Shown: positions 7,661 to 16,176, counted from the first letter of the stretch. The stretch: 64,000 nucleotides of DNA from Tabrizicola_A sp964393035 (GCA_964393035.1 CAYMRX010000006.1:1-64000), one strand, 5' to 3'. Numbers and translations are program-made. Notes: generated by a model not told the origin, from the sequence alone.

Positions 7661-8140
7661 TTACCCCCAATGCAGCACACAAATCAGGGTAAACAGCCGC
7701 CGTGCGGTGTTGGTGTCGACGCAGGCCTTGCCCTCCAGCCGATCTTGCAAAACAAGGGCGCCTTCGTTGTGAATCCCGCGCCGGGCCATGTCGATGGCCT
7801 CGATCTGGCTGGGAGGCAGGCGTTTGACCGCGTCGAAATAGCTTTCGCAAATCTGGAAGTAGTCCTTCACCACCTGCCGGAACGGCCCGAGCGACAGGTG
7901 GAACGCGCCCACCGGGGTCTCATTCTCGGTCGCGATGGAGAATACCAGCCGCCCATCGCGGATTGCCAGACCCAGCCGGTAAGGCCCCGGCGGGATGTCG
8001 CGCCCTTCTCGCACGGGCAGACCAAAGGAGTTTTCCTCCAGCAGATCGAAGATCGCAACCTTGCGCTCCTGTTCGATCTCGGGCGTCGGCCGCGCCAGCC
8101 CGCGCTCGTCAATCTCGATGTGGCAAATACGGTTTGTCAT
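7661..8140 (-). CDS. UPF0262 family protein
   Basis: A 159-residue member of the UPF0262 family (unknown function), which is largely confined to alphaproteobacteria. Conserved stretches include RICHIEIDERGL at the N-terminus, PGPYRLGLAIRDGRLVF in the middle and GIHNEGALVLQDRL near the C-terminus. The gene normally follows hisD. Here about 2.3 kb of accessory DNA separates them. It lies 2 bp upstream of the phosphatase gene. Confidence 0.9.
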   Translation of the reverse strand: MTNRICHIEIDERGLARPTPEIEQERKVAIFDLLEENSFGLPVREGRDIPPGPYRLGLAIRDGRLVFSIATENETPVGAFHLSLGPFRQVVKDYFQICESYFDAVKRLPPSQIEAIDMARRGIHNEGALVLQDRLEGKACVDTNTARRLFTLICVLHWG

Positions 8141-8287
8141 TGGGGCCTTCCAAAGAGCTGGCCCCCGTGATGCCCGAGCCGACCCTCTCTTTCAAGAGGC
8201 AAGGGGCGGGCGCCCGGTATCGTGCCTTCCGGTGCGGGTTGCGCGGCCAGCCCCGAGATTGCCGTGAATTCGCTGTCGTCGTTTCGC

Positions 8288-8899
8288 TCAGTTCCACACC
8301 AGCGGATCAGAGCCGGAAATCGACTGCACCCGATAGCCCGAGCTAGCCAGTGTGCGGATGCTGCTTGTCAGGTTGTCCAGCACATAGTCGCCATCGTTGG
8401 TCCGCACGACCAAAAGCGCGTGGCCCTCGCCCGCGGCGGTCTTGACATAGGCGACGCGCAGCGCGCTGGGGGGGAAGCCCCTGGCAATCAGGGCTTGGCG
8501 CTTGGCCAGCACGTAATCCTCGCAATCGCCGGATTTCGCGCCGACCGTCCAGACATCGGCGCCGCCATCCGATTTGGGCCGAATGGCGCGATTGACGGCC
8601 CGATTGACCGTTTCCAGATGCTTTAAGGTGCTGCGCCCCGCCTTGACCGAACTCGCCCCGCCGCCCTGACACTGTTCAGGCTGTTGCAGGCACAGGATTT
8701 GATACCCGATCGGAGGCGCGGTTCCCCGCTCTCTGGCGGAAACAGGGCTTGACACCAACAGAGCGAAAGCAATTGCCGCCGTCGCAATCGTCGATTGTGT
8801 GCGATTTGTTTCAGGATGCGCTTTGACCACGGGCTTCGATCCCCCAATTGTTTCAAAGGCTTGCACGAACAAGCTTTCCAATTGGTGTACGAATCGCAT
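8288..8899 (-). CDS. Transglutaminase-like cysteine peptidase (BTLCP/LapG-like)
   Basis: A predicted exported peptidase of the bacterial transglutaminase-like cysteine proteinase family. The Cys-His-Asp triad is visible as GDCEDYVLAKRQAL, GEGHALLVV and DYVLDNL. A hydrophobic segment (TIATAAIAFALLVSSPVSA) precedes the mature domain and fits a signal peptide. The start is uncertain: Met at 8899 gives a long n-region, and a start at 8992 also exists. LapG, the characterised relative, cleaves large adhesins under c-di-GMP control. The neighbouring divergent gene encodes a secreted Asp/Gly-rich protein, so a functional link is possible but unproven. Confidence 0.82.
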   Translation of the reverse strand: MRFVHQLESLFVQAFETIGGSKPVVKAHPETNRTQSTIATAAIAFALLVSSPVSARERGTAPPIGYQILCLQQPEQCQGGGASSVKAGRSTLKHLETVNRAVNRAIRPKSDGGADVWTVGAKSGDCEDYVLAKRQALIARGFPPSALRVAYVKTAAGEGHALLVVRTNDGDYVLDNLTSSIRTLASSGYRVQSISGSDPLVWN

Positions 8900-9182
8900 G
8901 AAACTTGGGCTTTTCCGCGGCCCGCTGGTGCTGCTGCGATGTCGATTTGGATGTGGCTTGCCACAATTGTGGCGCGTCCGCCCGCAGTGCATTTCAAGAA
9001 TAAGGCAAATTTCACAGGGACTTATAAGTAAAAACGCACTTTTGTCGCAGGTGCGTCAAAAATATGGAAAAAATAAGGCGACAGGAGTATCATAAGATCA
9101 TATTAGCCCCGCTTTTGATATTCCGGGGCCCGTGTGTGGTTGTTTCCATATTTCAATCAAATCTTGGGATGGGGGGCTGCAA
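8900..9182. promoter_or_regulatory. Divergent AT-rich intergenic region
   Basis: These 283 bp lie between the transglutaminase-like peptidase (minus) and the Asp/Gly-rich gene (plus), and are clearly AT-richer than the neighbours from about 9000 to 9120. They contain the palindrome CTTATAAG near 9020 and a GCCCCG/CGGGGC hairpin at 9106-9129. The promoters of both genes should lie here, but I cannot assign -35/-10 boxes with confidence. No gene is visible. Confidence 0.5.
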
Positions 9183-10085
9183 ATGCATTCTCGTACAATT
9201 GCGCATGTCATGTGCTTTGCAATGTTCACGTTTGGCGCGGCTGGTGGACCGGCCTGGTCATTTAACTCCGATGGCGGTTTGACGGCATCGTGTCAGGCGG
9301 GCAGCTGCCAAGCCAGCCTTGACGCCTTTGCCAAATCGGTTCCTCCGGGACGCCAGCGCGATCGGATTTTGGTGGATGTTGCCATCACTTTGGCCAAATC
9401 GACCCAAGGTGCCGAAGTCTCGCCGCAGCAATGCGGTGCGGCGCAATCGGCGATCCTCGCCATTTCCGGCAAGGTTTCGGCGGCATCGACGCGCCGGCAG
9501 TTGGAAACCTTGGCCAGTTCGGTCTGCACGGGTGCCGTGACGGCCAGCATCAGCGCCGCGCCCAACGCAGGTGGCGAGCGTCCCGCCAGTGCGGGTGGCA
9601 CGGATGACGGCACGGATGGCGGGGGTGACACCGGCGGCAGCACGGGCGGCGGTGATACTGGCGGCGGTGATACCGGTGGTGGCGATACCGGTGGTGGCGA
9701 TACTGGCGACGGTACGGGTGAAGAAACCGGGGGCGGCGTCGGTGGGGAAACCGGTGGCGGTGGAGAAACCGGTGGTGGCACCGGCGGGGAAACCGGCGGC
9801 GACGGAGAAACCGGTGGTGGCACCGGAGGGGGAACCGGCGGCGGCGACCATGGTGGCGGTTACGACGATCATGATGACGACAACGATGACGACAACGATG
9901 ACGACGATCATGACGACGATCATGACGACGACGATCATGACGATCATGACGACGATCATGATGACGACGATGACGACGATGATGACGACGATGACGACGA
10001 TGATGACGATCATGATGAAGACGATAATGACGATCATGACGACGACGATGACGACGATCATGATGACGACTATGGCGATAGCTAA
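9183..10085 (+). CDS. Secreted Gly/Asp-rich low-complexity protein, interrupted by in-frame stops
   Basis: A 300-residue product up to the first TAA. It begins with a signal peptide (MHSRTIAHVMCFAMF...), then a roughly 110-residue domain with four cysteines (TASCQAGSCQ; SPQQCGAAQ; SSVCTG). A Gly-Thr-Asp repeat region (GGGDTGGGDTGGGDTG, then GGETGGG units) follows, and then an almost pure Asp/His stretch encoded by GAC/GAT/CAT codons (about 9860-10080), a likely divalent-cation binder. The same frame continues after two TAA codons (10083-10085 and 10095-10097), caused by a duplicated 12-mer, into another 80 residues of Gly/Asn-rich repeats ending at 10340. Function unknown; a surface or matrix calcium-binding role is inference. 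Confidence 0.7.
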   Translation: MHSRTIAHVMCFAMFTFGAAGGPAWSFNSDGGLTASCQAGSCQASLDAFAKSVPPGRQRDRILVDVAITLAKSTQGAEVSPQQCGAAQSAILAISGKVSAASTRRQLETLASSVCTGAVTASISAAPNAGGERPASAGGTDDGTDGGGDTGGSTGGGDTGGGDTGGGDTGGGDTGDGTGEETGGGVGGETGGGGETGGGTGGETGGDGETGGGTGGGTGGGDHGGGYDDHDDDNDDDNDDDDHDDDHDDDDHDDHDDDHDDDDDDDDDDDDDDDDDHDEDDNDDHDDDDDDDHDDDYGDS

Positions 10086-10097
10086 GGCGATAGCTAA

Positions 10098-10340
10098 GGC
10101 GGCAACGGCGGTCATGACGATGATGACGATGGCGACCATGGCGGCGGCCACGGCGACAACGGAAATACCAACAACAACGGTAACTATGGTAACACTTCGC
10201 CCGGCGGCAGTGCCGGCCATGAGAACGGCGTTGGTGGTAGCGATGGCGGCCAATACGGCGGCAATGGCGGGCAATCCGGCAACGGAGGGAAGTCCGGCAA
10301 TGGCGGGAAGTCGGGTAATGGTGGCAAGAATAGAGACTGA
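10098..10340 (+). pseudogene. Detached C-terminal extension of the Asp/Gly-rich protein
   Basis: In the same frame as the upstream gene, after two TAA codons, the sequence encodes GGNGGHDDDDDGDHGGG and then Asn/Gly/Ser-rich repeats (GGNGGQSGNGGKSGNGGKSG) up to TGA 10338-10340. Composition and repeat style match the upstream product, so this is almost certainly its original tail. It has no start codon or ribosome binding site of its own. Confidence 0.65.
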
Positions 10341-10388
10341 GCCAGCGCCCCTGCCGGAGGCTCTGTCCTGACCTCCGGCCTAAAAACT

Positions 10389-10420
10389 GCAAAGCGCGTG
10401 ACCTTGGTCGCACGCTTTGC
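10389..10420 (-). terminator. Rho-independent terminator of hisD
   Basis: The stem GCAAAGCG...CGCTTTGC has an inner complementary GTGACC/GGTCGCAC part. Read on the minus strand it is followed by GCAGTTTTTAG, a T-run fitting termination after hisD. The hairpin also lies downstream of the Asp-rich gene on the plus strand and may work in both directions. Confidence 0.75.
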
Positions 10421-10435
10421 CTTTCGTGCCGTGGG

Positions 10436-11737
10436 TTAGCTGTTCACAGCTTTCAAACGCGCCGTGACGCTCAGCCCATGCGCCTCAAGGCTTTCGCTGG
10501 CCGCCAGCCGTTCGGCGGCGGGGCCGATGGCCGCCAGTGCCGCCGGGGTCATCTTTGCCAATGTCGTGCGCTTGACGAAATCCATCACCGAAAGCCCTGA
10601 CGAAAACCGGGCCGAGCGCGCGGTGGGCAAGACATGGTTCGGCCCGCCGACATAATCGCCGATCGCCTCGGGCGTCCAGGCGCCAAGGAAGATCGCCCCG
10701 GCATGGGTGATGGACTGGCTCAACCCATCGGGATCGGCGACGCAGAGTTCCAAATGCTCCGGCGCCACACGGTTTGACAGGGCCGCCGCCTCGGCCAGAT
10801 CACGGGTGACGATCACGGCGCCAAAATCGCGCCAGCTAGCGCCGGCAATCGCACGGCGGGCCAGCGTTTCCAGCCGCGCCTCCACCGCCGCCACAACGCG
10901 GGCGGCAAAACCGGCATCCGGGGTGACAAGGATCGACTGCGCGCTTTCGTCATGCTCGGCCTGTGACAGAAGGTCCAACGCGATCCAGTCGGGATCATTG
11001 TCGCCGTCGGCAATCACCAGAATTTCCGATGGCCCGGCGATCATGTCGATGCCCACCTTGCCAAAGACCCGGCGCTTGGCGGCGGCCACAAAGGCATTGC
11101 CCGGCCCGGTGATCTTGTCCACCGGTGCAATGGTTTTCGTGCCATAAGCCAAGGCCGCCACCGCCTGCGCGCCGCCAATGCGGTAAACCGTATCCACCCC
11201 GGCAAGCCGCGCGGCCAACAGGACCAGCGGATTGACCACGCCATCCGGCGTCGGGCAGGTGACGACCAACCGCTCGACCCCGGCGACCTTGGCCGGAATG
11301 GCATTCATCAAGACCGAGGAGGGATAAGAGGCCAGCCCCCCCGGCACATAAAGCCCGGCCGCAGAAACCGGCGTCCAGCGCCAGCCAAGGGTTGCGCCCG
11401 TCGGCTCAACCCAAAGCGCATCTTGCGGCACCTGCCGGGCGTGATAATCCCGGATGCGTTCTGCCGCCAGCTCCAGCGCGGCGCGATCCTCGGGCGCAAC
11501 CTTGGCGATCTCGGCGTCGATTTCGGCCTCCGAAAAGGCCATCCCCGCCGCCGTCAGTTCCAGCCGGTCAAACTTCGCGGTCAATTCCAGCACGGCCCGG
11601 TCCCCGCGTGCCCGCACATCCGCGATGATTGCGGCGACGGTGGCATCCACATCCGGGCTGTCCTCGCGCTTTTGCCCCAAAAGCGCGGTAAAGCGTGCCT
11701 CGAAATCGGCGTCGCGGGTGTTCAGAAACGTCGGCAT
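10436..11737 (-). CDS. hisD: Histidinol dehydrogenase
   Basis: A 433-residue enzyme that oxidises L-histidinol to L-histidine in two NAD-dependent steps, the last step of histidine biosynthesis. The zinc-site Gln/His lie in LLSQAEHDESAQ, and the other family signatures are VDKITGPGNAFVAAAKRRVFG, APEHLELCV and GDYVGGPNHVLPTARSARF. It is full length. In Rhodobacterales hisD is usually followed by UPF0262 and the phosphatase; here a terminator and two accessory genes intervene. Confidence 0.97.
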   Translation of the reverse strand: MPTFLNTRDADFEARFTALLGQKREDSPDVDATVAAIIADVRARGDRAVLELTAKFDRLELTAAGMAFSEAEIDAEIAKVAPEDRAALELAAERIRDYHARQVPQDALWVEPTGATLGWRWTPVSAAGLYVPGGLASYPSSVLMNAIPAKVAGVERLVVTCPTPDGVVNPLVLLAARLAGVDTVYRIGGAQAVAALAYGTKTIAPVDKITGPGNAFVAAAKRRVFGKVGIDMIAGPSEILVIADGDNDPDWIALDLLSQAEHDESAQSILVTPDAGFAARVVAAVEARLETLARRAIAGASWRDFGAVIVTRDLAEAAALSNRVAPEHLELCVADPDGLSQSITHAGAIFLGAWTPEAIGDYVGGPNHVLPTARSARFSSGLSVMDFVKRTTLAKMTPAALAAIGPAAERLAASESLEAHGLSVTARLKAVNS

Positions 11738-11839
11738 CGGTACCTCCGGTCAAGCTGCGCCCGTCCTAGGCCAAAGCCTTGCCCCCCGCAAGAAGAAGGG
11801 GGCTGTCCGCCCCCCTCGCCGCATGCGCGGCTCACCCCC

Positions 11840-11898
11840 GAGGATATTTGAGCAGAGAGGATGAGCGGCGGGTTCATCCTCTCTGCTCAAATATCCTC
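11840..11898. terminator. Perfect 25-bp inverted repeat between hisD and the GlxA-type gene
   Basis: GAGGATATTTGAGCAGAGAG plus GATGA at 11840-11864 is matched exactly by its reverse complement at 11874-11898 around a 9-nt loop. The stem continues outward as CCCC/GGGG after one mismatch. It lies 46 bp downstream of the GlxA-type gene and upstream of hisD. The GGATATTTG core with G/C flanks resembles intergenic hairpins I know from Rhodobacteraceae genomes. A terminator or mRNA-stabilising hairpin is the likely role. A smaller GGGGG/CCCCC hairpin sits at about 11797-11815. Confidence 0.75.
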
Positions 11899-11944
11899 CG
11901 GGGGGCCGGGGGTGGAAAACCCCCGGGGTCTGGCCAAGGCACCG

Positions 11945-12952
11945 TCACCCGCCGAAATGCGAGAAGCGGTAGGGGCTGACCCCGTATTTCTTGCGGAAGG
12001 ATTTCGAGAAATGCGAGGTGGAGGCATAGCCGCAGGCCACCGCCACATCGGTCACCTTCATGTCGGTTTCCGCCAGCAGCGCGCGGCCACGGGCCAGTCG
12101 CAGGTCGTTCATATAGCGCACCGGGGTGATGCCAAGATAGCGGTTGAACAGCCGTTCGATCTGGCGGCGCGACAGGTTCAGATGTTCGGCACAGCCGTCA
12201 AGGTCCAGCTCGTCCTCGATGCGGGCCTCCAGATAGGCGGCGGCCTGCAAAAGCTTGTCGTGGCGCGTGCCAAGCCTTGTGGCAAGGCTGGCGGTCTGGC
12301 TGTCGGCCTCGTCCCGGCGCTGGGTCAAAAGGCACATGTTCATGACCTCTTGGCCCAATTCGGCGCCGAAGCGGTCCGAGATCAGCTTGAGCATCATGTC
12401 CGCCGCCGCCACGCCGCCCGCGCAGGTCATCACCCGGTCGTCCATCGAAAAGACCTGGCGGCTGGGTTCCAGATCGGGGAAGTTTTCGGCGAATGCGGTG
12501 GTATTGTCCCAATGCATGGTGAAGCGGCGGCCCTTCAGGATGCCCGCCTGCGCCAAGGCATAGGCCCCTGTGCAAAGCCCGCCCACGGTGCGGCCGCGCC
12601 GCCATAAGGCCCGCAGCCAATCGCCAAGCGCGACCGAGGCCTTGCCTTCGGGCTCCACGCCCGACACCACCAGCACGATACCTTCGGGCTTGGCATCGGG
12701 CCAAGCGCCATCGACCACGATGGGCACGCCGTTCGAACAGGCGACGGGGCGACCGTCATCGGACAGCACCGTCCAGCGGAACAGCACCTGCTGCGTCAAC
12801 TGGTTGGCCATCCGCATCGGTTCCAGCGCCGCCGAGAAGGCCAGCATGGTAAACTTCGGCAGCAGCACGAAGGCCACATCCACGACCTCGGGCTTGACCG
12901 CCAGTTTCACATGGGCCGTGCCTTTGGCAACATATCTCTGGCTATCGGTCAT
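11945..12952 (-). CDS. GlxA-family transcriptional regulator (DJ-1/PfpI plus AraC HTH)
   Basis: A 335-residue regulator. The N-terminal DJ-1/PfpI-like sensor domain spans roughly residues 15-190 (VDVAFVLLPKFTMLAFSAALEPMRMAN; the nucleophile-elbow region is VGGLCTGAYALAQAG). A C-terminal AraC/XylS pair of helix-turn-helices follows (LNLSRRQIERLFNRYLGITP; VAVACGYASTSHFSKSFRKKYG). The layout matches choline/glycine-betaine or carnitine catabolism regulators such as GbdR and CdhR. The start at 12952 is chosen because the sensor domain follows at normal spacing; an upstream Met near 12997 is possible. It lies 47 bp after metG on the same strand. Confidence 0.9.
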   Translation of the reverse strand: MTDSQRYVAKGTAHVKLAVKPEVVDVAFVLLPKFTMLAFSAALEPMRMANQLTQQVLFRWTVLSDDGRPVACSNGVPIVVDGAWPDAKPEGIVLVVSGVEPEGKASVALGDWLRALWRRGRTVGGLCTGAYALAQAGILKGRRFTMHWDNTTAFAENFPDLEPSRQVFSMDDRVMTCAGGVAAADMMLKLISDRFGAELGQEVMNMCLLTQRRDEADSQTASLATRLGTRHDKLLQAAAYLEARIEDELDLDGCAEHLNLSRRQIERLFNRYLGITPVRYMNDLRLARGRALLAETDMKVTDVAVACGYASTSHFSKSFRKKYGVSPYRFSHFGG

Positions 12953-12999
12953 CTGGCCCTCATCCGAGGGGATCATAGCAGAGGGCGCGGCATGGCGCA

Positions 13000-14718
13000 T
13001 CAGGTTCTGACCCCGGCAAAGCGCGCCTGCCATTCGCTGCGTTCTTCGTCGGTGATCTTGCGGAAAAGATTCTCCGGCACGGTGAAGGCATGTTCCGCGG
13101 GCAGGGTGCGAATGGCGGCGTGGACATCTGCGGGCCATGTCCAATCGTCAGACCCCATCGCCGACATCATCGCTTGGGCGGCATCCGGAATGAAGGGCGC
13201 CGACAGGATCGCGTAGATGCGGATCAGGTTCAGCGCGAGGCGGATTTGCGCCTGTGCGTGATCCGGGTCGGTTTTCACCACCGACCATGGGGCCGCCGCT
13301 TGCAGGTATTCATTGCCGATCACCCAGATCGCGCGCAATTCGCCGGCGGCCTTGCGGACCTCCATCGCCTCCATCGCGCGGGTGTAATCAGCAATCCGCG
13401 CGCCCAGATCGGCAATCAGCGCGGTTTCCATCGGGCCGAATTCGCCCGCCGCTGGCACGGTTTCCCCAAGCTTCGACTTGGCGAATTTGGTGACGCGGCT
13501 GACGAAATTGCCCAAGACATCGGCCAGATCCTTGTTCACCGAGGCTTGGAAATTCTCCCAGGTGAATTCCGCGTCCGAGGTTTCCGGGGCATGGCTGAGA
13601 AGCCACCAGCGCCAGTAATCCGAGGGCAGGATCGACAGCGCCTGATCCATGAACACCCCACGCCCGCGCGAGGTGGAGAATTGGCCGCCGTCATAATTCA
13701 GATAGTTGAAGGATTTGAGGTAATCCACCAGTTTCCACGGCTCGTCCGATCCAAGGATCGTCGCGGGGAAGGACAGGGTATGGAAGGGCACGTTGTCCTT
13801 GCCCATGAACTGGTAATAGGTCACGTCGGCCGCGCCCTTGTCGGTGCGCCACCAGCGCTGCCATGCCTCATCGCCCAAGCCATTGGCATCGGCCCATTCG
13901 GCGGTGCCCGCGATATATTCGATGGGGGCATCGAACCAGACGTAGAAGACCTTGTTTTCCATCCCCGGCCAGGGCTGATCGCCCTTCCTCACCGGAATGC
14001 CCCAGTGGAGATCGCGGGTAATCCCCCGGTCCTGCAAGCCGTCGCCATCGTTCAGCCATTTCTTGGCGATGGATGTCGTCAGGATCGGCCAGTCGGCCTT
14101 GCTGTCGATCCAAGCCTCCAGCTTGTCCTTCAACGCGCGCTGCATCAGGTAGAGGTGCTTTGTCTCGCGCTCCTCCAGATTGGTCGAGCCGGAAATCGTC
14201 GAGCGCGGGTTGATAAGGTCGGTCGGGTCAAGCTGCTTGGTGCAATTGTCGCACTGGTCGCCACGCGCAGAGTCAAAGCCGCAATTCGGGCAGGTGCCCT
14301 CGATATAGCGGTCGGGCAGGAAGCGGCCGTCGTCGATGGAAAAGATCATCTTTTCGGCAACTTCGCGGATCAGGCCATTTTCGGCCAGAACGCCCGCGAA
14401 ATGTTGGGTCAGCTTGTGATTGCGCTGGCTGGAGGACCGCCCGAAATGGTCAAAGGACAGCCGGAAGCCCTTGGCAATCTCGGCCTGCACCTCGTGCATT
14501 TCGGCGCAATAATCGGCCACGGGCTTGCCCGCCTTGGCCGCGGCCAGTTCGGCCGGCGTGCCATGCTCATCGGTGGCGCAGATGAACATCACCTCATGGC
14601 CCATCGCCCGGTTGAAGCGGGCAAAAAGATCGGCCGGCAACTGGCTGCCGACAAGGTTGCCCAGATGCTTGATGCCGTTGATGTAAGGAATGGCCGAGGT
14701 GATAAGAATCCGTGCCAT
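13000..14718 (-). CDS. metG: Methionyl-tRNA synthetase
   Basis: A 572-residue class I aminoacyl-tRNA synthetase that charges tRNA-Met. The HIGH-like motif appears as IKHLGNL near residue 20, a zinc-binding knuckle as CPNCGFDSARGDQCDNC, and the KMSKS loop as FSTSRGRGVF. The KMSKS loop therefore lacks the usual first lysine, a variant I recall from alphaproteobacterial enzymes. There is no C-terminal tRNA-binding EMAP-like extension. The start is MARILITSAIPYING at 14718; an upstream Met at 14730 is less typical. Confidence 0.97.
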   Translation of the reverse strand: MARILITSAIPYINGIKHLGNLVGSQLPADLFARFNRAMGHEVMFICATDEHGTPAELAAAKAGKPVADYCAEMHEVQAEIAKGFRLSFDHFGRSSSQRNHKLTQHFAGVLAENGLIREVAEKMIFSIDDGRFLPDRYIEGTCPNCGFDSARGDQCDNCTKQLDPTDLINPRSTISGSTNLEERETKHLYLMQRALKDKLEAWIDSKADWPILTTSIAKKWLNDGDGLQDRGITRDLHWGIPVRKGDQPWPGMENKVFYVWFDAPIEYIAGTAEWADANGLGDEAWQRWWRTDKGAADVTYYQFMGKDNVPFHTLSFPATILGSDEPWKLVDYLKSFNYLNYDGGQFSTSRGRGVFMDQALSILPSDYWRWWLLSHAPETSDAEFTWENFQASVNKDLADVLGNFVSRVTKFAKSKLGETVPAAGEFGPMETALIADLGARIADYTRAMEAMEVRKAAGELRAIWVIGNEYLQAAAPWSVVKTDPDHAQAQIRLALNLIRIYAILSAPFIPDAAQAMMSAMGSDDWTWPADVHAAIRTLPAEHAFTVPENLFRKITDEERSEWQARFAGVRT

Positions 14719-15135
14719 GATGCGCCCCATGCAAGTGATCGAGGTTCTTTAACGAAGGGCAGGGTGAAGGGCCAGAGGCTTGCGCGCTTCTGGGCCCCGG
14801 ATTTGGCGGCTGCGCCCGGTTTTCGCCGTCAGGTGGTGCAATATCCGCCCTTGGTCAAAGGATCGCTGCCGGCAATGAAAGGGCCTGATCCGGTTGCAGG
14901 AACGTGGTCATCGCGCCATCGCGCCCAGACCCCGCCCTGCACAGCCCCGTCCCCCGCGCCATCTGCCTAGGGAATGAAACCTGCATGGCTTGCTCGTTTT
15001 CTTGGCCGGGCACCCTTGGCGGCCACCCGATCCGGGCTGCCCTGACATCGCGCAAGCCTTTGGTCGTTCAAGAAGACTTGCACATTGCCGCGCGGCCCGG
15101 CATCCTTTGGGCTTGCAGATAAAAAGGTGTTGGCC
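14719..15135. other. Intergenic region between metG and aldo/keto reductase
   Basis: These 417 bp of GC-rich DNA lie between divergent genes. Short open frames exist on both strands, but none has a family signature, a consistent codon pattern or a convincing ribosome binding site. Promoters for metG (minus) and the aldo/keto reductase (plus) should be here. I see no RNA gene or strong hairpin. Confidence 0.5.
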
Positions 15136-16176
15136 ATGCAGATGATCCCCCTTGGTTCAACTGGGCTGATGGTGTCCGCCTTGTGTCTTGGCTCCATGAC
15201 ATGGGGCAGTCAGAACACCGAGGCTGAAGGCCACGCCCAGATCGACCGGGCGTGCGAGGCCGGGGTGAATTTTCTGGACACGGCCGAGATGTATCCGGTG
15301 AACCCGGTTGCCGCCGAAACCGTGGGGCGGACGGAGGAGATCATCGGCCGCTGGATCGCGAAACGCGGCCGCGACCGGGTGATGCTGGCCACCAAGGCCA
15401 CTGGCGGCGGCCGGACCGAGGTGCGGGATGGCGCGCCTCTTTCGGCGGCGGTTCTGCGTGCGGCGGTCGAGGGATCACTGAAACGGCTGCGGACCGACTA
15501 TATCGACCTTTACCAATTGCATTGGCCAAATCGTGCAGTTTATCACTTTCGCGACATTTGGACCTTTGATCCCCGTGCGGATAATTGCGTCAGGATAGAG
15601 GAGCATATAATTGAAATTCTTCAAGAAACAGCTAAATTGATTGCGGAAGGAAAGATCCGCCATCTTGCACTTTCCAATGAAACGGTCTGGGGTGCTGCCA
15701 AATGGCTGGCACTGGCGGATCGCCACGCCCTGCCGCGTGTCGTATCGGTTCAAAACGAATATTCCCTGCTCTGCCGCCAGTTCGACAGCGACTGGGCAGA
15801 GCTTTCGCATCTCGAAAATCTGCCGCTCTTGGCGTTTTCCACGCTCGCCACCGGGCTTTTGACGGGCAAATACGCCGGTGATGTGATTCCCACGGCCAGC
15901 CGCCGCAGCCTGAACCCGACGTTGAGCGGGCGCATCACGCCGCAGGTTTTCCCCGCTGTTGCCGCCTATCTGCGCATTGCCGCCGCGCATGGGCTTGATC
16001 CGGCGCAGATGGCGATTGCCTTTTGCCGCAATCGGCCTTTCCCCTGCATCCCGATCATCGGCGCGACCAGTCTTGCGCAGTTGGAGACGGCCTTGGCGGC
16101 GGCGGATATCACCCTGTCGCCGCAGGTTCTGGCCGAGATTGACGCCGCCCATCGCGCCCATCCGATGCCCTTCTGA
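15136..16176 (+). CDS. Aldo/keto reductase (Tas-like)
   Basis: A 346-residue NADPH-dependent oxidoreductase of the AKR superfamily, closest in layout to E. coli Tas. The N-terminal MIPLGSTGLMVSALCLGSMTWG is followed by the catalytic Asp/Tyr (FLDTAEMYPVNP), Lys (ATKATGGG) and His (LYQLHWPNR). The Tas-type insertion FDPRADNCVRIEEHI is present, and the C-terminal NADP site reads PIIGATSLAQLE. The start at 15136 precedes the first beta strand. Codons from about 15525 to 15680 are much AT-richer than the rest, hinting at a local recombination patch. Confidence 0.9.
   Translation: MQMIPLGSTGLMVSALCLGSMTWGSQNTEAEGHAQIDRACEAGVNFLDTAEMYPVNPVAAETVGRTEEIIGRWIAKRGRDRVMLATKATGGGRTEVRDGAPLSAAVLRAAVEGSLKRLRTDYIDLYQLHWPNRAVYHFRDIWTFDPRADNCVRIEEHIIEILQETAKLIAEGKIRHLALSNETVWGAAKWLALADRHALPRVVSVQNEYSLLCRQFDSDWAELSHLENLPLLAFSTLATGLLTGKYAGDVIPTASRRSLNPTLSGRITPQVFPAVAAYLRIAAAHGLDPAQMAIAFCRNRPFPCIPIIGATSLAQLETALAAADITLSPQVLAEIDAAHRAHPMPF

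Noticed and set aside
9258..10274. Long minus-strand frame of Ile/Val/Met-rich sequence opposite the Asp-rich gene
   Set aside because: It arises because GAC/GAT/CAT repeats read backwards as GTC/ATC/ATG. The plus strand has a signal peptide, a Cys-containing domain and repeats typical of secreted proteins.
9571..10371. Alternative plus-strand frame rich in Met/Thr/Ala over the Asp-rich repeats
   Set aside because: Off-frame reading of the same low-complexity DNA, with no ribosome binding site or domain.
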